Shown piece by piece: positions 12,953-23,810 of a stretch of DNA of 64,000 bases (positions within the stretch are counted from its first letter, which is position 1; the number at the start of each line of letters is the position of its first letter). The DNA is taken from positions 806,001-870,000 of the forward strand of contig JANEZZ010003061.1 of the NCBI GenBank assembly GCA_026122225.1, read 5' to 3'. Below the pieces are notes generated by a model. That model saw only the letters and a program-made list of their open reading frames with translations, was not told where the DNA came from and made no database searches. The DNA comes from Heloderma charlesbogerti. Its lineage: Eukaryota > Chordata > Lepidosauria > Squamata > Helodermatidae. The translations under genes and the position numbers were made by a program.

Positions 12953-13550
12953 ACAGACATAGAACAAACACAATAGTGCAACTGTGAATTGGTCAAGTGT
13001 CTGTAGGTGTTGACCACTTACACTAGCATCAATAGATAATTTGACATCAATGGAATTAAAGATAAAGCACTGCTGAATTGACTTTGGCAAGCCTTGTGTG
13101 TTTGGGTACTTCATAGCTGCAGATACAAAAACTAAACCACTTTGTGTGGAGGTAAATTTGAAAGTGTAGGCGCTCATTATGACAGTCCCCACAGCCATGC
13201 CCCCAAAGAGAATCCAAAATTGCGGGCAGCTGTGTTGATCCATATCAACAAACCAGTTCTAGGAGTTTTCACCTGCTAGAGCAGGTCTTTTGTATAGCTA
13301 ATTGGTCTTAACTGAACATTCAAGACCAAGCCATCCCCAAATAAGTTACATTTCAACAAGGAACGATATATTGTTGCTTGGAAAATTAATTTTCCCCCAG
13401 TTACTGTTAGGATTGCAGCTATGTTCAGAGGAAACATGAGACGGGCGACAGATGATGTCAGCTAATTAAAATCTCTGCTAATAAAAAAGCGCTGGGGCTG
13501 CATCCCTGCAAGCCCTGGCTGCACTATACCACTGATGTGACTGCACCTTA

Positions 13551-13777
13551 TTTGTTTATTACATTTATATCTGCCTTTTTTCCTCCTTAAGGAACCCAGG
13601 GTGGTGTATATCATCTTCCTTTCCATCCTCAAAACAACAACCCTGTGAGGTAGGTAGGGCTGAGAGTCAGTGATTGGCCCACAGTCACCCAGTGAGCTTC
13701 CATGTCCGAGTGGGGAATAGAATCTGTATCTCCCGACTCCCAGTCCAGGACTCTAGCCACTACACCACACTGGCTCA
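13551..13777 (-). repeat. tRNA-derived SINE (Sauria-like), minus strand
   Basis: Minus strand: gtgagccagtgtggtgtagtggctagagtcctggac, gtgggccaatcactgactctcagcc, cctcacagggttgttgttttgagg, then the tail with aaaaaaggcagatataaatg. Same family and orientation as 4104-4337. Confidence 0.78.
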
Positions 13778-14099
13778 CCTTAAGGTCTTGTGAGAAACAA
13801 ACTGAATGGAGTGAACCCCATTTCATTCCCAAGAAAATGCCATGAAGGAGCTGTGTTGCAATTCTCTGAATGGCACTTCCATTAACAGAACATCAATTTA
13901 TAGGATTTGGCTGTGGGTTATTTATGACTTCTGCTCCTTTTTCAAGTAGTAAAATGTGTCCTTTCCAATCCTATGTCACATTTGAAAACTTGGTAGTAAA
14001 GGCTACACTTACGATGCAAGGCTGCCAACTAGAGATGAGGGACAAATTTGTTTGTACTTTTGAACCAATACGTGAACCAAAATTCAGCTATCCTTTGAA

Positions 14100-14345
14100 A
14101 TTTGCAGGTTATGAATTTTGTAATAGAGTTCTCCAGTTTCATAAATACATATAAACGTGTGTATTAGAGAAAAGTGCATGCAAAATGCATACATTAGTGA
14201 AAATAAAGTTCAAAATGCATTATATCAGAAAAATTGCTTGCAAAAATGTGTATATTAGACAAGATTGTGTACAAAACTATGTGTATTAAGAGAAATGCAC
14301 ACAAAAATGCATATTTCATGCAAACTTAAAACAAAACACATTCTC
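14100..14345. repeat. Diverged tandem repeat of about 35 bp
   Basis: Units of the form aaatgtgtatattagagaaaattgcatgcaaa recur six or so times (14145-14330). The same unit appears at 23365-23455. Both sites may be the interior of one MITE family, with edges near 14031 and 23225. Confidence 0.6.
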
Positions 14346-15080
14346 AAAGTTCAGGATGAACCAAATTTAAGACTGGAAAAATGAGAAACAGAGAGAAACT
14401 GAAATTGACAGATTTGCCCTTGCCTACTGCCAACTGATCAGAAAAACGAAACAGACAGCCTGTTTTTGACTGAATTTGCTTGCTTGCATTCAGGTCACTT
14501 GCCAGAAGAACAAGGGGCAAGACTAGGGTTTTTTTTATCACTTCTGTTTCTTTAGCTGGACTACATAGGCTATTAGATACATTTAATGCTGGAGTCCAGC
14601 CTGGCCCTGCTCTGGGTGTCGGCTTTTGAACCAGAGCTCTCTCTCCCCACAGGCTCTTCCAAGAACGTTTCCTGTCAAGAGCTGGCAACCTTATTATAAA
14701 TAGTTTTTCATAGTTTATAGAATAGTGATATGAAGGTCTCCGAAACCAGTTCTCACAGACCTCGTAATTGATATTTTTTTCTAGGTCAGCATGTAGAACT
14801 ACTTACTTGAATTTGGGAGGCAGTTCGAGGCTCTTATGGCATCTTCTGAATAAAGGAATATACATTTTACAGCATTTGTAAACATTTTGGTTGGGTGTGC
14901 TGTCAAATTCAACCATTTCAAAGTGGGACAATGTGTGTGTTTTATAAATGGTCTTCCTGCTCTGTTACAAAGAGGTGAATAATGTCTGTCTTAAGGTCAA
15001 AGAGAATTATACTTGACTAGATTGAAAATATTTGCAACACTTAGAACAGTCATTGTACTATCCATAGCTTGCTATCCATG

Positions 15081-15210
15081 GGTTGGATCCAGTCTTAGTA
15101 ATACTTGGACTAGACCCTTTGAAATCAATAGAACATAAGTTAGTCATAACTAGCAAGTCCTATTGATTTCAACACGTCTACCCTTAGCATGACTAAAACT
15201 GGATCCAACC
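15081..15210. mobile_element. Palindromic MITE (GGTTGGATCCAGT family)
   Basis: GGTTGGATCCAGTCTTAGTA to gactaaaactggatccaacc; 130 bp with interior inverted repeat (tagtcataactagcaagtcctattgatttcaa). Related copies at 35571-35680 and 59718-59865. It lies 100 bp before the Tc1-like element. Confidence 0.7.
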
Positions 15211-15447
15211 TCATAGCTTTACGTACACTGGAGTTAGTAGCTCTTCTTTCCATTGGCTATAGACCTTGACAGTCTCAGTTCTGGAAGTGTCACAAGGTTG
15301 CTAAGGAAATATACAGTACTGTGCAAAAGTCTCAGGCCACCAGCAGCTTTGTTGTTTTAGCAAAGTTTTAATGACCATCCATAATTATTTTTTGGTCTCT
15401 GTATTAAGATACAAACAGAAAATACAGGAAATATGTACAGGCAAAAG

Positions 15448-15909
15448 TCAGTATTTAGTGTGACCTCCCTTGGCTCTAAGCACATCTTGAACTCTTTTGG
15501 GAAGACTGTCCTGAAGTTTTCTGAAGTAATCTTCTGGTATATTATACCAGGCTTCTTTCAGCACTTCCCAGAGTTCCTCTTTAGATGTAGGTTGTCTTTT
15601 ATTTATTTCTCTGTCCAAGTGATCCCATACTGCCTCTATAATATTCAGGTCTGAACTCTGTGGAGGCCAGTCCATGACTGCCAGTGTTTTATCAGCTGTT
15701 TTCCTCGCTAAATATGATTTCACCGCATTAGCAGTGTGCTTGGGATCATTATCATGCTGAAAAATGAAACCATTCCCAAACAGGTGCTTTCCAGAAGGAA
15801 TGGCATGATGAATTAAAACCTGTCTGTACTTTTCAGCATTCATGATCCCATCAATACGGACAAAATCGCCAACATCATTAGCAGAAACGCAGCCCCAAAT
15901 AGGGATGTA
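15448..15909 (-). pseudogene. Tc1-like transposase, C-terminal catalytic part (DD38E spacing)
   Basis: The frame resumes at WGCVSANDVGDFVRID, the sequence that follows GGS in Tc1 transposases, and runs open to its stop. It has the second catalytic Asp in FQHDNDPKHTA and the Glu in WPPQSSDLNIIEAVWD. I count 38 residues between that Asp and Glu, not the 34 of classic Tc1. DD38E is the signature reported for the Intruder branch related to DD34E/Tc1; that assignment is inference from spacing only. The C terminus (LPKRVQDVLRAKGGHTKY) is typical for the superfamily. Confidence 0.88.
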
Positions 15910-16106
15910 CAAAACACTTACCTTATTCTGCCCAGTGCAGAGTGGTGGGGAGGAGGTGCTCCATCCCTCCCCCTGGAATCCTCCCCGGCCGGCTCCACTC
16001 CATGGCAGCTCTGGCCACAGCCAGAGTTCCAGCTGCAGCCAGGCTGCTGTGGCTGCAAATGGCGGCTGTCATAGCAGCCACCATTTGTGTCCTTGCAGGT
16101 GGCCGT

Positions 16107-16233
16107 GATAGGCTATGTAAGTATTTACATAGCCTATCGCGGCAAAGAGCAGGGACACAAATGGCAGCCGCTATGCCATTTGCGCCCCTGCTCGCGGCCG
16201 CGATAGGCTACGTAAGTATTTACGTAGCCTATC
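16107..16233. repeat. Paired near-palindromes in the composite insertion
   Basis: 16107-16138 reads GATAGGCTATGTAAGTATTT and continues to its inverted copy ending AGCCTATC. 16202-16233 is the same palindrome with CG for TG at the variable site. The flanks (aaatggcagccgc, ggcggctg and variants) recur in both orientations, so 16060-16265 can fold into large hairpins. Confidence 0.75.
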
Positions 16234-16376
16234 ACAGTAAAGGCAGCCACACAAATGGTGGCCGCAGCAGCCATGCATTTGTGGTCGCAGCAGCCCAGCA
16301 GCGGCCGGCCAGGAGACCAGCTGCCGCTGCCCCAGGTAAGCTCCATCCTGGGGAGATTCCGCAGGGGAGAAGGCCG

Positions 16377-16433
16377 TTCCGCCATGGATTCCAGATTCTA
16401 AAGAATTCAGCCTCACTGCAGTCCATGGCGGAA
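16377..16433. repeat. Perfect 12-bp inverted repeat
   Basis: TTCCGCCATGGA at 16377-16388 faces TCCATGGCGGAA at 16422-16433, with a 33-bp loop. It lies between the hairpin block and the LTR-like sequence and may mark an element edge. Confidence 0.7.
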
Positions 16434-16466
16434 TTCTCTAACATTCCTAGCCCCAAACCAGGACAG

Positions 16467-16995
16467 TGTCAGGGTGGACACTAAGCCCATAGAATCCCAG
16501 AGTAGTTCTGATTCTGAGGAAGAGCAGTTGCTCCTGGGAGAGGAGCACGCTCCTCTTTCCCAGGGCCCACAGCTGATGGAGATTCCTTCCACCAGCATTC
16601 CTAGATTAGAAAGCAGTCCAGGAAGTGACCGAGCAGAGATAGCAGACTTGGTGGATGCGCAACGCAGACGCAGAGAGCGGTGCCAGATGGAGGGCGCGGA
16701 AAGGAGGCGCAGTGCCTGGATGGCGCGCAAACAATGGCTGCGCCCCGAGGATCCAAGGGAAAAGGGGAGGGACTCTCCCTAGTCCTTAAGTTCAGGGGTC
16801 TGCCAGTAATTCTCTTTCAAACGGGGACCAACTGTTTCAACTTAGGGCATAGGTACTCTGCTGCTCAGATCTAGTTGCTACCTGTAGAGTTGTTAAGTTG
16901 TAAAAGAAGAATAAAGCTTTGAAAGGGATCCTTTGTCTGTGTCTGGACTTGGCTACTAGATTAGACTGAGAGAGGCCTCCAAGGAGCCCTTGACA
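16467..16995 (+). mobile_element. Candidate solo LTR
   Basis: It begins TGTCAGGG and ends CCCTTGACA, an LTR-like short inverted terminus. AATAAA lies at 16910-16915, about 80 bp from the end, followed by a T/G-rich stretch, as in R/U5. Inside is an acidic-to-basic frame (16474-16782) starting MDTKPIESQSSSDSEEEQLL. No clear target duplication flanks it, perhaps because it sits within other inserted DNA. It could instead be the 3' end of another retroelement. Confidence 0.4.
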
Positions 16996-17565
16996 GATAG
17001 ACCCTCCATCATGTTTCACTGAAGGCCGCAAGCACTCATTCTTCCACCTCTTTCTGACTCTCCTTCTCACATATTGTCGAGGATTGGACCCCAAAATTTC
17101 AAACTTGGATTCATCACTCCATAATACTCTTTTCCACCAATCCTCATTCCAATCTTTGTGAGCTTTAGCATATCTTAGTCTTTTCACCCTGTTCCCCTTC
17201 CGCAAAAGTGGTTTCTTGGCTGCTACCCTTCCACGAAGACCATTCCTGATCAAGCTTCTTCAGACTGTAGAAGGGTCAACTTGGCATCCCAATGCAGCTG
17301 CCAGATGCTGAGCCAGGTCCCTGCTGGACTTCCTGCGGTCTCTCAAAGAAGAAACTATGAGGAACTTCTCGTCAGACTTTGAAAGTTTTCTTGGCTTTCC
17401 AGTCCTTTTTTTGTCCTTGACCTCTCCTGATTCTTCAAATTTCTTTATAATAGCTTGAATACCACATCTTGAGTATCCAGTTCGTTTGTTGATTTCCCTT
17501 TGAGAGTGGCCTTGCTGATGCAAAAATATGATTTTATGTCTGCCCAATTCTGTGATCTTTGGCAT
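16994..17565 (-). pseudogene. Tc1-like transposase, N-terminal and central part
   Basis: Starts at MPKITELGRHKIIFLHQQGH (17565 downward). Residues about 10-50 form a helix-turn-helix (QREINKRTGYSRCGIQAIIKK), followed by a basic RTGKPRKLS linker and a second DNA-binding region. A TGA at 17254-17256 interrupts the frame between VDPSTV and RSLIRNGL; relatives have Arg there, so a CGA-to-TGA CpG change is likely. After it comes the first catalytic Asp, in LWSDESKFEI. The frame then reaches KHDGGS and is cut by inserted DNA. The protein would bind the inverted ends and catalyse cut-and-paste transposition if intact. Confidence 0.88.
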
Positions 17566-19105
17566 TTTGACTGGAATGATGTGATTGAAAGTTGGTCTTA
17601 CTAGCAAGCTTCCAATGAATTATACTCATACAACATGTGTATGTACTGTATGTACTGCTCAAGCATGTCTTGCACAAACCTGGTGTAAAAGACCTTTTTC
17701 CACACAGTCAGTTTGCCATGAAATAGTAGGACATATACAGGTGTTAGCAATGACAGTAATTAGGGTTCCATTCCATTTAGGGTTATGGGAGCCAGGTGCC
17801 TGCTGTCTGTCTAGTGTAAGGGGAGGTCACACTGAATACTTGTCACTTTAGCCTATGGAAGCTGTTTTTTCTGATTTTTTTTTTCTGTTGCGTACAAATT
17901 TCCTGTATTTTCTGGTTGTATTGAGAAATAATTATATATGGTCATTATACCATTGCTAAAACAACAAATCTAATGGTGGCCTAAGACTTTTGCACAGTAC
18001 TGTATTTTAATTAAAATTGTGCTTTTTAAAAACTGGAATGAAGACAACTCTTTTTTTATAACCAGTTGTTCTGCCTTAGTAATTTATTTCTGATTGTCCT
18101 TCAGGGTCTGCAGATGCTGCAAAATATTGACCTATTGTTGACGCCACCTCAACAATAGCAGATATGCCATTCTAACACTTTTAATAAAATGCCTTTTCAG
18201 CAACCAGAGACATCTTTGATCCTCTGCATGGCTTATCTTTATAGTGCAGATGTTTTCAAAATCAAGAGAAAGTATCCATCTTTCAGAAATCAGCTTTTAA
18301 TAACCTTGGGGACATTCCAAAAATTAATCCCTGCCGCACAAACAATTTCACACAAAAACAGCAGGAGATGGTTGAGGATTAGGTTTTAGCTCAGCAAATG
18401 CTCTGTGACAAGTTCTGATCAGGTTTACAAATGAGAATTCTTGTTCCACTGGTAATTCAGATAACACTTCTCAGTGGGGGTGGGGGTGGGGCGTCAAAAT
18501 CTGCTAGTCTTCTTCAGTTCTTCCAGCAAAGTTACATTCTGCGTATTTTATATTATATGGTCTGTTAGAGAGATGCTACACTATTCTAATATTTCAGATA
18601 GAGGCAATGCAGAGGGAAAGGTCAGTAGGATTTTTAGCATTTTCTAAATTACTGTGCATTTATTTATTTAAAACACTGGCAAAAAGTAGTAATGTTGGAA
18701 AGTGTTCCTATTTTGCTACCGCTGCTTACATTATTTTTATGCTAGCTCTGACACCATATTATAGACTTGGCGTCTTTTCTATGTGTTGTCTTTGCTATAT
18801 TTTTCATCTTCATTCCAGTATAATGGTGGTTAATATTCTTCAGTGATTTCACACATTTGAACTTTGGTTCTTTACAAGGTCAGCATTATGAGATGACTTG
18901 GAACATTGCTGTTTTGCAATTCACTCTATTTTATATAACATCATGCAGTTGGTTCAATAGAATACTTACTATATGGTATCTTTATTGTTTCAAGTTCTTT
19001 CTGTACATCCTTTGAATGATAAATTTCTCCCTTGCCTTTTTGTGGGAAAAAACAGTGTTTTGCATCAGTCTTTATGTGCTATAAAGTTTTCTCTCTATCC
19101 CCTTC

Positions 19106-19430
19106 AGGCTGTGTGAAGTCCTTCTTTACACAGTGCATAGCTAAACTATGAAATTCAGTACCACAAGATGTAATGATGGCCACCAATTTGGATGGCTTTA
19201 AAGGGGGATTAGAAAAATTCCTGGAGAAGAAGGCTATCAATGGCTATATGCTACTTCTAGTATCAGAGCCAGTATGCCTGTGTATACCAGGTGCTGGGAA
19301 ACATGGGCAGGAGGGTGTTGTTGCACTCATGTCCTGCTTATGCATTTCCCATGGGTAGCTGGTTGGCCACTGTGCGAACAGAATGCTAGGCTAGATGGAT
19401 CCTTGGTCTAATCCAGTACGGCTCTTCTTA
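19106..19430 (+). mobile_element. CR1-like LINE 3' end fragment
   Basis: gaagtccttctttacacagtgcatagctaaac ... atggccaccaatttggatggctttaaa ... aaattcctggagaagaaggctatcaatggctat ... ctggttggccactgtgcgaacagaatgctaggctagatgga ... acggctcttcttat. Same sequence as the 3' part of 19815-20582. The frame ends in the family's LEKFLEKKAINGY. Confidence 0.78.
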
Positions 19431-19814
19431 TATTTTTACATTGTGCAACTTTTTGTCTCTGATTTTCAACACCTCTTTAAAGTTGCACTCCCCCCCACCC
19501 CCGTGTTGGGCATGTGGACAGGCTTGTCAGAAGCAGAGCTAGGCAGAAACCAGGAAGGAATGGCCAGAGGGAGGATGATTCTAGGAGAAGTAAGAGTGCT
19601 GAATGGGGAGCCAGAGTAGTTTGCAAATCTAAGTCATGGTTTTCTCAAAATTAGAGAATGAACTAAAGCCAGGGAAGAACTGAAATCTCTTTCCTGGAAC
19701 TGGAGCCAAAGAAGGATTTAAGGCACACCAGCAGATCAGTAAGAGAGGAAAAGAGAATCAGGAAGAGCAAAGTGGGGAAGAGCAAATTAAGGACAGTTCA
19801 ATAAAAATTGTCGA

Positions 19815-20582
19815 CCCCGTGTGCAGCTACTGTGAAAATGGCAAACTACCTGTTGGGCATAATTAGGAAAGGAATTGATAATAAAATGGCCAAGATCATA
19901 CTCCTCTAATACAAATCTATGGTGCAACCACACTTGGAATACTGTGTACAGTTTCGGTCACCGCACCTAAAAAAGAAATTGTAGACTTGGAAAAATTGCA
20001 GAAAAAGACAACTGATATGATCAAGGGGCTGGAACAACACCCCTATGAGGAAAGGTTGCAACAGCTGGGACTGTTTAGCTTTTTTTAAAAAAGGTGAGTA
20101 AGGGGAAACATGATGGGGTATACAAAATTATGCATGGACTGGAGAAAGTGGATACGGAGACATTTTTCTCCCTCTGTCATAATACTAGAACGTGGGATCA
20201 TCCCATGAAGCTGATTGGTGGGAGATGCAGGACAGATAAAAGGAAGGACTTCTTCACACAGTGCATAGCTAAACAATGGAATTCACTGACACATGATGAA
20301 GTGATGGCCACCACTTTGGATAGTTTTAAAAGGGGATTGGACAAATTCCTGGAGGAGACGGCTATCAATGGCTACTAGTCCTGATGGCTATATCCCACCT
20401 CCATTATCAAAGGCAATTTGCCTATGTACAACAGTTGCTGGCGAACATGGGCAGGAGGATACTGTTGCACTCATGTCCTGCTTGTGGGTTTCCCAAGGCT
20501 GCTGGTTGGCTACTGTGTGAACAGAGTGCTGAGCTAGATGGACCATTGGTCTGATCCAACATGGCTCTTCTTATGTTCTTAA
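19815..20582 (+). mobile_element. CR1-like LINE 3' end, longer copy
   Basis: Encodes the C terminus typical of CR1-type LINEs, broken by small shifts: ggtgcaaccacacttggaatactg (HLEYC), ccccaccta/caccgcacctaaaaaag, ctatgaggaaaggttgcaac (YEERL), then an open frame SKGKHDGVYKIMHGLEKV...KRKDFFTQCIAKQWNSL...FKRGLDKFLEETAINGY. It ends ggtctgatccaacatggctcttcttatgttctta. No intact RT domain here. Confidence 0.8.
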
Positions 20583-20675
20583 GGTTTGACAGAAACAGGT
20601 CTGAGAGATGTGTTTCTTAGATGTGTTGTCTACTGCGACTGGCAGCAACGTTTAGGGATAAAACCTTATCATTTT

Positions 20676-20755
20676 ACTAGAGGTGCCAGAAATTGAGCCT
20701 GGGACCTTTGACATGCAAGGCATGTGCTTTACCACTGAACTATTATCCCTCCCAT
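20676..20755 (-). repeat. tRNA(Ala)-like SINE head, minus strand
   Basis: Minus strand: ggataatagttcagtggtaaagcacatgccttgcatgtcaaaggtcccaggctcaatttctgg, a tRNA-like box A/B pair with TGC at the anticodon position. Not a real tRNA: stems are mispaired and no intact acceptor is seen. Same family as 22306-22455. Confidence 0.65.
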
Positions 20756-21947
20756 GAAAAGCATCAAAAATCACCCCTCCTTCTGATGATCTTTCAGGAG
20801 GCTGGCCATAGGAGCAAAGGTGTGATGTTTTCTGGCTTATGTGATCTTAATGGCATAGGTCTGTTCCTATAAAGTTACAATATATGGCTCCCATGCTCAA
20901 CCACTCTCATGCTCCCACCACTTGTTTGGGCCAAATGTGGTAATCCAGTTGATAAGGCATTCTCAAAAGCAAAGAAATCTATTGAGGCCCCGCTTTCCTT
21001 TTTGCTATCAAATATATTAGAGCTGAAGTTCACACTAGGGTTCATTTGTGTATTTGACAGGAAAAACAGTAGAACTAAAGCCTCTCAGAAACTGTTGAGC
21101 ATAAAATAACCATTTTGCAGGTTAGTGAATGGTGTAATTAACAGCAGAGCACAAAATTTACAACCTGTTCTCTCACCCAGGACAATCTATGCAGCAAAAG
21201 AATTTGCGACTCAAAATACAGTGACCATTACAAACCATAACTTCTATCTATTTATTGGTATTATTGAATTCGTATTCTTAAAAAAATCAAATACTGTGAA
21301 GTAAAAAGCTAAACACATTTTGATTGTGCTAGACACATTTGTATTCATTAACAGCTTTATTTTATACAAGTGGGGCCCTGCAATAAAATGTTGCAGCATG
21401 GAATGCTTCTGTTTGGGGTTCCAGCCACTCCATTCCATTTCTACTCCCTCACTTCCTGTTTTTTCTCTCTTCCAACAGTCTGTCAACATTTCATGCCCAC
21501 TGAGGATGCTCAGTCCTCAGTGGGCTGTTTTGGAGGAGGAGTGAACACACTGGTGCCCAATCCCACCTACATTAAAATCCTGAATTTCTCCAGTATTTGT
21601 GGGTCTACTCTCATCCCTGGTGACCAACAAAAATAGGTTCTCACTATGAACCAGTAAAGGACCTATCCAGACAATACTGTGGTTCTCTCTACCCTTTTAT
21701 ATCTATATGTCCCATCCTCCATTCTCCTTTTCCAGGATGTTTCATTCCATTCCCCTAACTACCCAGTTCTCACGTTTTTCAGGCAGCATTCTCTGTGGAC
21801 TGAGTACCCTTAGGGAATTTTTTCTTTTAAAAACTATGACTCCTGCACACTTTTGGATTACGGAAAATTTGATAATACATCCCTCTTGTGCATGGGTGAT
21901 GCTCTTTTGGCTGCATAAGTGCAAGCACTCGAAGACTTGAGATTGGT

Positions 21948-22011
21948 GTTTGTGTGTATGTGTATATATATGTATATGTATGTGTATACACACACACACT
22001 CTCACACACAC
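21948..22011. repeat. GT/TA/AC mixed microsatellite
   Basis: tgtgtgtatgtgtatatatatgtatatg... then gtatacacacacacactctcacacacac; self-complementary halves. Confidence 0.85.
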
Positions 22012-22305
22012 TTGCTAGGTTTCAAAGCAGGATTAATTTTATTTCTCCAGGTTGACTATAGTTTAAGAAAAAATAGAGTTTATGGTTGAGCAAATGTGGG
22101 GGTATGTGATTGCAGTGCAGGTCTTTCCCTGATGCCAGTTCATGCTGAAGGTAGTGCTTTCTACCTCCGAATTGGCTTTGTGATGGCTTTGTGATGGATA
22201 ATTTGCCATCATGCTAAATCCGTCTACATGGTTTCATATCACCATCATATTCACAAGATGATCTATAATTAATTTGGGTCAAAGTCCCAAGAATGAGAAA
22301 AGTTC

Positions 22306-22455
22306 ATGGCTCGGTGGTAGAGCACATGATTTACATGCAGAAGGTTCCAGGTTCAATCCCTGGAATTTCCAGGTAAGGACTAGGAAACCCTAAAGAGCTG
22401 CTGCCAGTCAGAGTGAATACTATTGGGCTAGATTGACCAATGATCTGACCCAAAA
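22306..22455 (+). repeat. tRNA-derived SINE, plus strand
   Basis: tggctcggtggtagagcacatgatttacatgcagaaggttccaggttcaatccctgg, then the SINE body ttccaggtaaggactaggaaa...gagctgctgccagtcagagtg...gggctagattgaccaatgatctgaccc, a common reptile SINE body. Confidence 0.75.
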
Positions 22456-22944
22456 CCCATGGCCTGCTTTAGCTTGGTAGTTTGTAAACCACTAGAACCA
22501 CCTGCCCTCCCTGGGTTTGGATGTCACAACAAGGTGCACTGGCAAGGGTAATTATGTAAATCCAGTTGGCATGTGACTGACATGCACAGGTTGGTTAACA
22601 AACCATTGTGGCTTATTAACCACCCTCAATCATGCAAACCAGCCCAGTATAGAGTAGCTTCCATTGTTCATAGTGAATTAGACTGGTACTTCACCACCAG
22701 TCTAGAGGGACACAATTACATTGACCAGGCATAAAGAAATGTAAAACATTGGGGTTCCAGAAACATTTTGACAAACAAAAACCACTGAAAATGTTCCTGC
22801 AGATTGAAAATATTTGCACTGAAAATATTTGGACAATACTAAAGTATTTCTGTTTCCATTCATGCAATCATGTTTGTAGATTCTCTTATATAGTATAGGT
22901 ACATTCCAGCTCTTGATCTTCACTCTTCTAGCTCCATCCTCCGC

Positions 22945-23060
22945 CAGTAGAGGCTGGTGAATCCACTCTGGGTTTCAGTCAGAATCAGTCAGGACTCTGA
23001 AGGAGTTATCCACGGTGCTGAACCCTATCCCCCAAATGGGAAGGAACTATGCACTCCAGT
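22945..23060. mobile_element. Partial MITE (CAGTGGAGGCTGG family)
   Basis: Starts CAGTAGAGGCTGGTGAATCC and continues with the family interior (gggtttcagtcagaatcagtc, gaaggaactatgc). The right terminus is missing, so it is truncated. Confidence 0.65.
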
Positions 23061-23224
23061 AAAGAACTACGCAGACATTCAGGTTTACTCAGTGAAGTGC
23101 TAACTTGGCCAACATGTAGTCCCTATTGTAGCTAGTAAGTCTTAAGTAAGGAGAGTAGGGAGTCTTGAGTAGGGAGAGATACTTTTTTTCTGATTTACTG
23201 CTGTTGTTGCCCCAACCATGGGCT

Positions 23225-23560
23225 AGATATCTGGATGAAATTTGTTTGGTTCACATTTTACTGTGAACCTACCTAATCCACACTTCTTCAGTTAATATGC
23301 AAAGCAGAACACAATTATTCTTTGGTTTTTGCACTTTCCATTTGTGTTGCAGTTCTCCACTTTAAAAATGTGTACAAAAATGTGTACATTAGATAAAATA
23401 GTATGCAACAACGTGTCTCTTAGGGAAAATTGTAGATAAAAATGTGTACTAATTTTCATGCAGACTTTAAAAAAAAATCATAAACCTATTTAGACATGAA
23501 CCAGAATAAACATGTTCCTGAAGAAAATGTGAATGTTATAGAAAGAAAAACGGGCAGACA
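23225..23560. repeat. Repeat sharing the 35-bp unit of 14100-14345
   Basis: aatgtgtacaaaaatgtgtacattagataaaatagtatgcaacaacgtgtctcttagggaaaattgtagataaaaatgtgtac; flanked by gaaatttgtttggttcacatttt and catgaaccagaataaacatgttc, which are loosely inverted. Confidence 0.5.
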
Positions 23561-23802
23561 TCTAACCCTAGTATGGGCACAACTGCACACTGTATCACCA
23601 ACCATTGCTATACACCATATCAGAATCTGAGAGTGGGTATTCCTTTTCTCTCTCTTCTTCCTTGGGTGGTCTGTGCCAGGCGCAGGAAACTTCTCCTAGT
23701 CTGGAGGCCAGTTTGCCCTTCCTGGATCAAGCTGGTAGGCTGGATGATGCCAAAGGGGCAGGGTCCCGTCCCCTCCCATAATATTATCCCACACTACCCA
23801 CT

Positions 23803-23810
<8 letters not shown>

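Larger units (their letters stand above)
15910..16993. mobile_element. Composite insertion inside the Tc1-like element
   Basis: About 1.08 kb of GC-rich DNA separates the two transposase halves, between codons for GGSI and WGC. The left edge reads TAGGGATGTACAAAAC, the same terminus as the hAT MITEs at 29690 and 61394; no matching right terminus is seen. 15950-16330 holds two near-palindromes (16107-16138, 16202-16233) in GC-rich repeats. 16467-16995 looks like a solo LTR. Without the insertion the transposase frame closes in phase. The edges are accurate to a few bases only. Confidence 0.65.
15314..18002 (-). mobile_element. Tc1-like DNA transposon, transposase on minus strand, interrupted by an insertion
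   Basis: The element starts CAGTACTGTGCAAAAGTC and ends with the inverted GACTTTTGCACAGTACTG, flanked by TA on both sides (15312-15313, 18003-18004), the Tc1/mariner target duplication. The ends share longer inverted similarity (for example acagaaaatacaggaaat near 15420 and its inverse near 17905). Minus-strand frames encode a Tc1-type transposase: N-terminal helix-turn-helix half (start near 17565), central part to about 16995, C-terminal half 15912-15448. Total 2,689 bp; without an insertion of about 1.08 kb it is about 1.6 kb, the usual Tc1 size. It is dead: one in-frame stop plus the insertion. Confidence 0.9.

Noticed and set aside
15942..16484. 180-codon plus-strand frame
   Set aside because: Explained by the GC-rich hairpin block; frames are open on both strands there because of composition and palindromes.
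22306..22380. Possible tRNA gene
   Set aside because: Box A and B are present but stems do not pair and the text continues into a known SINE body; it is a tRNA-derived SINE.
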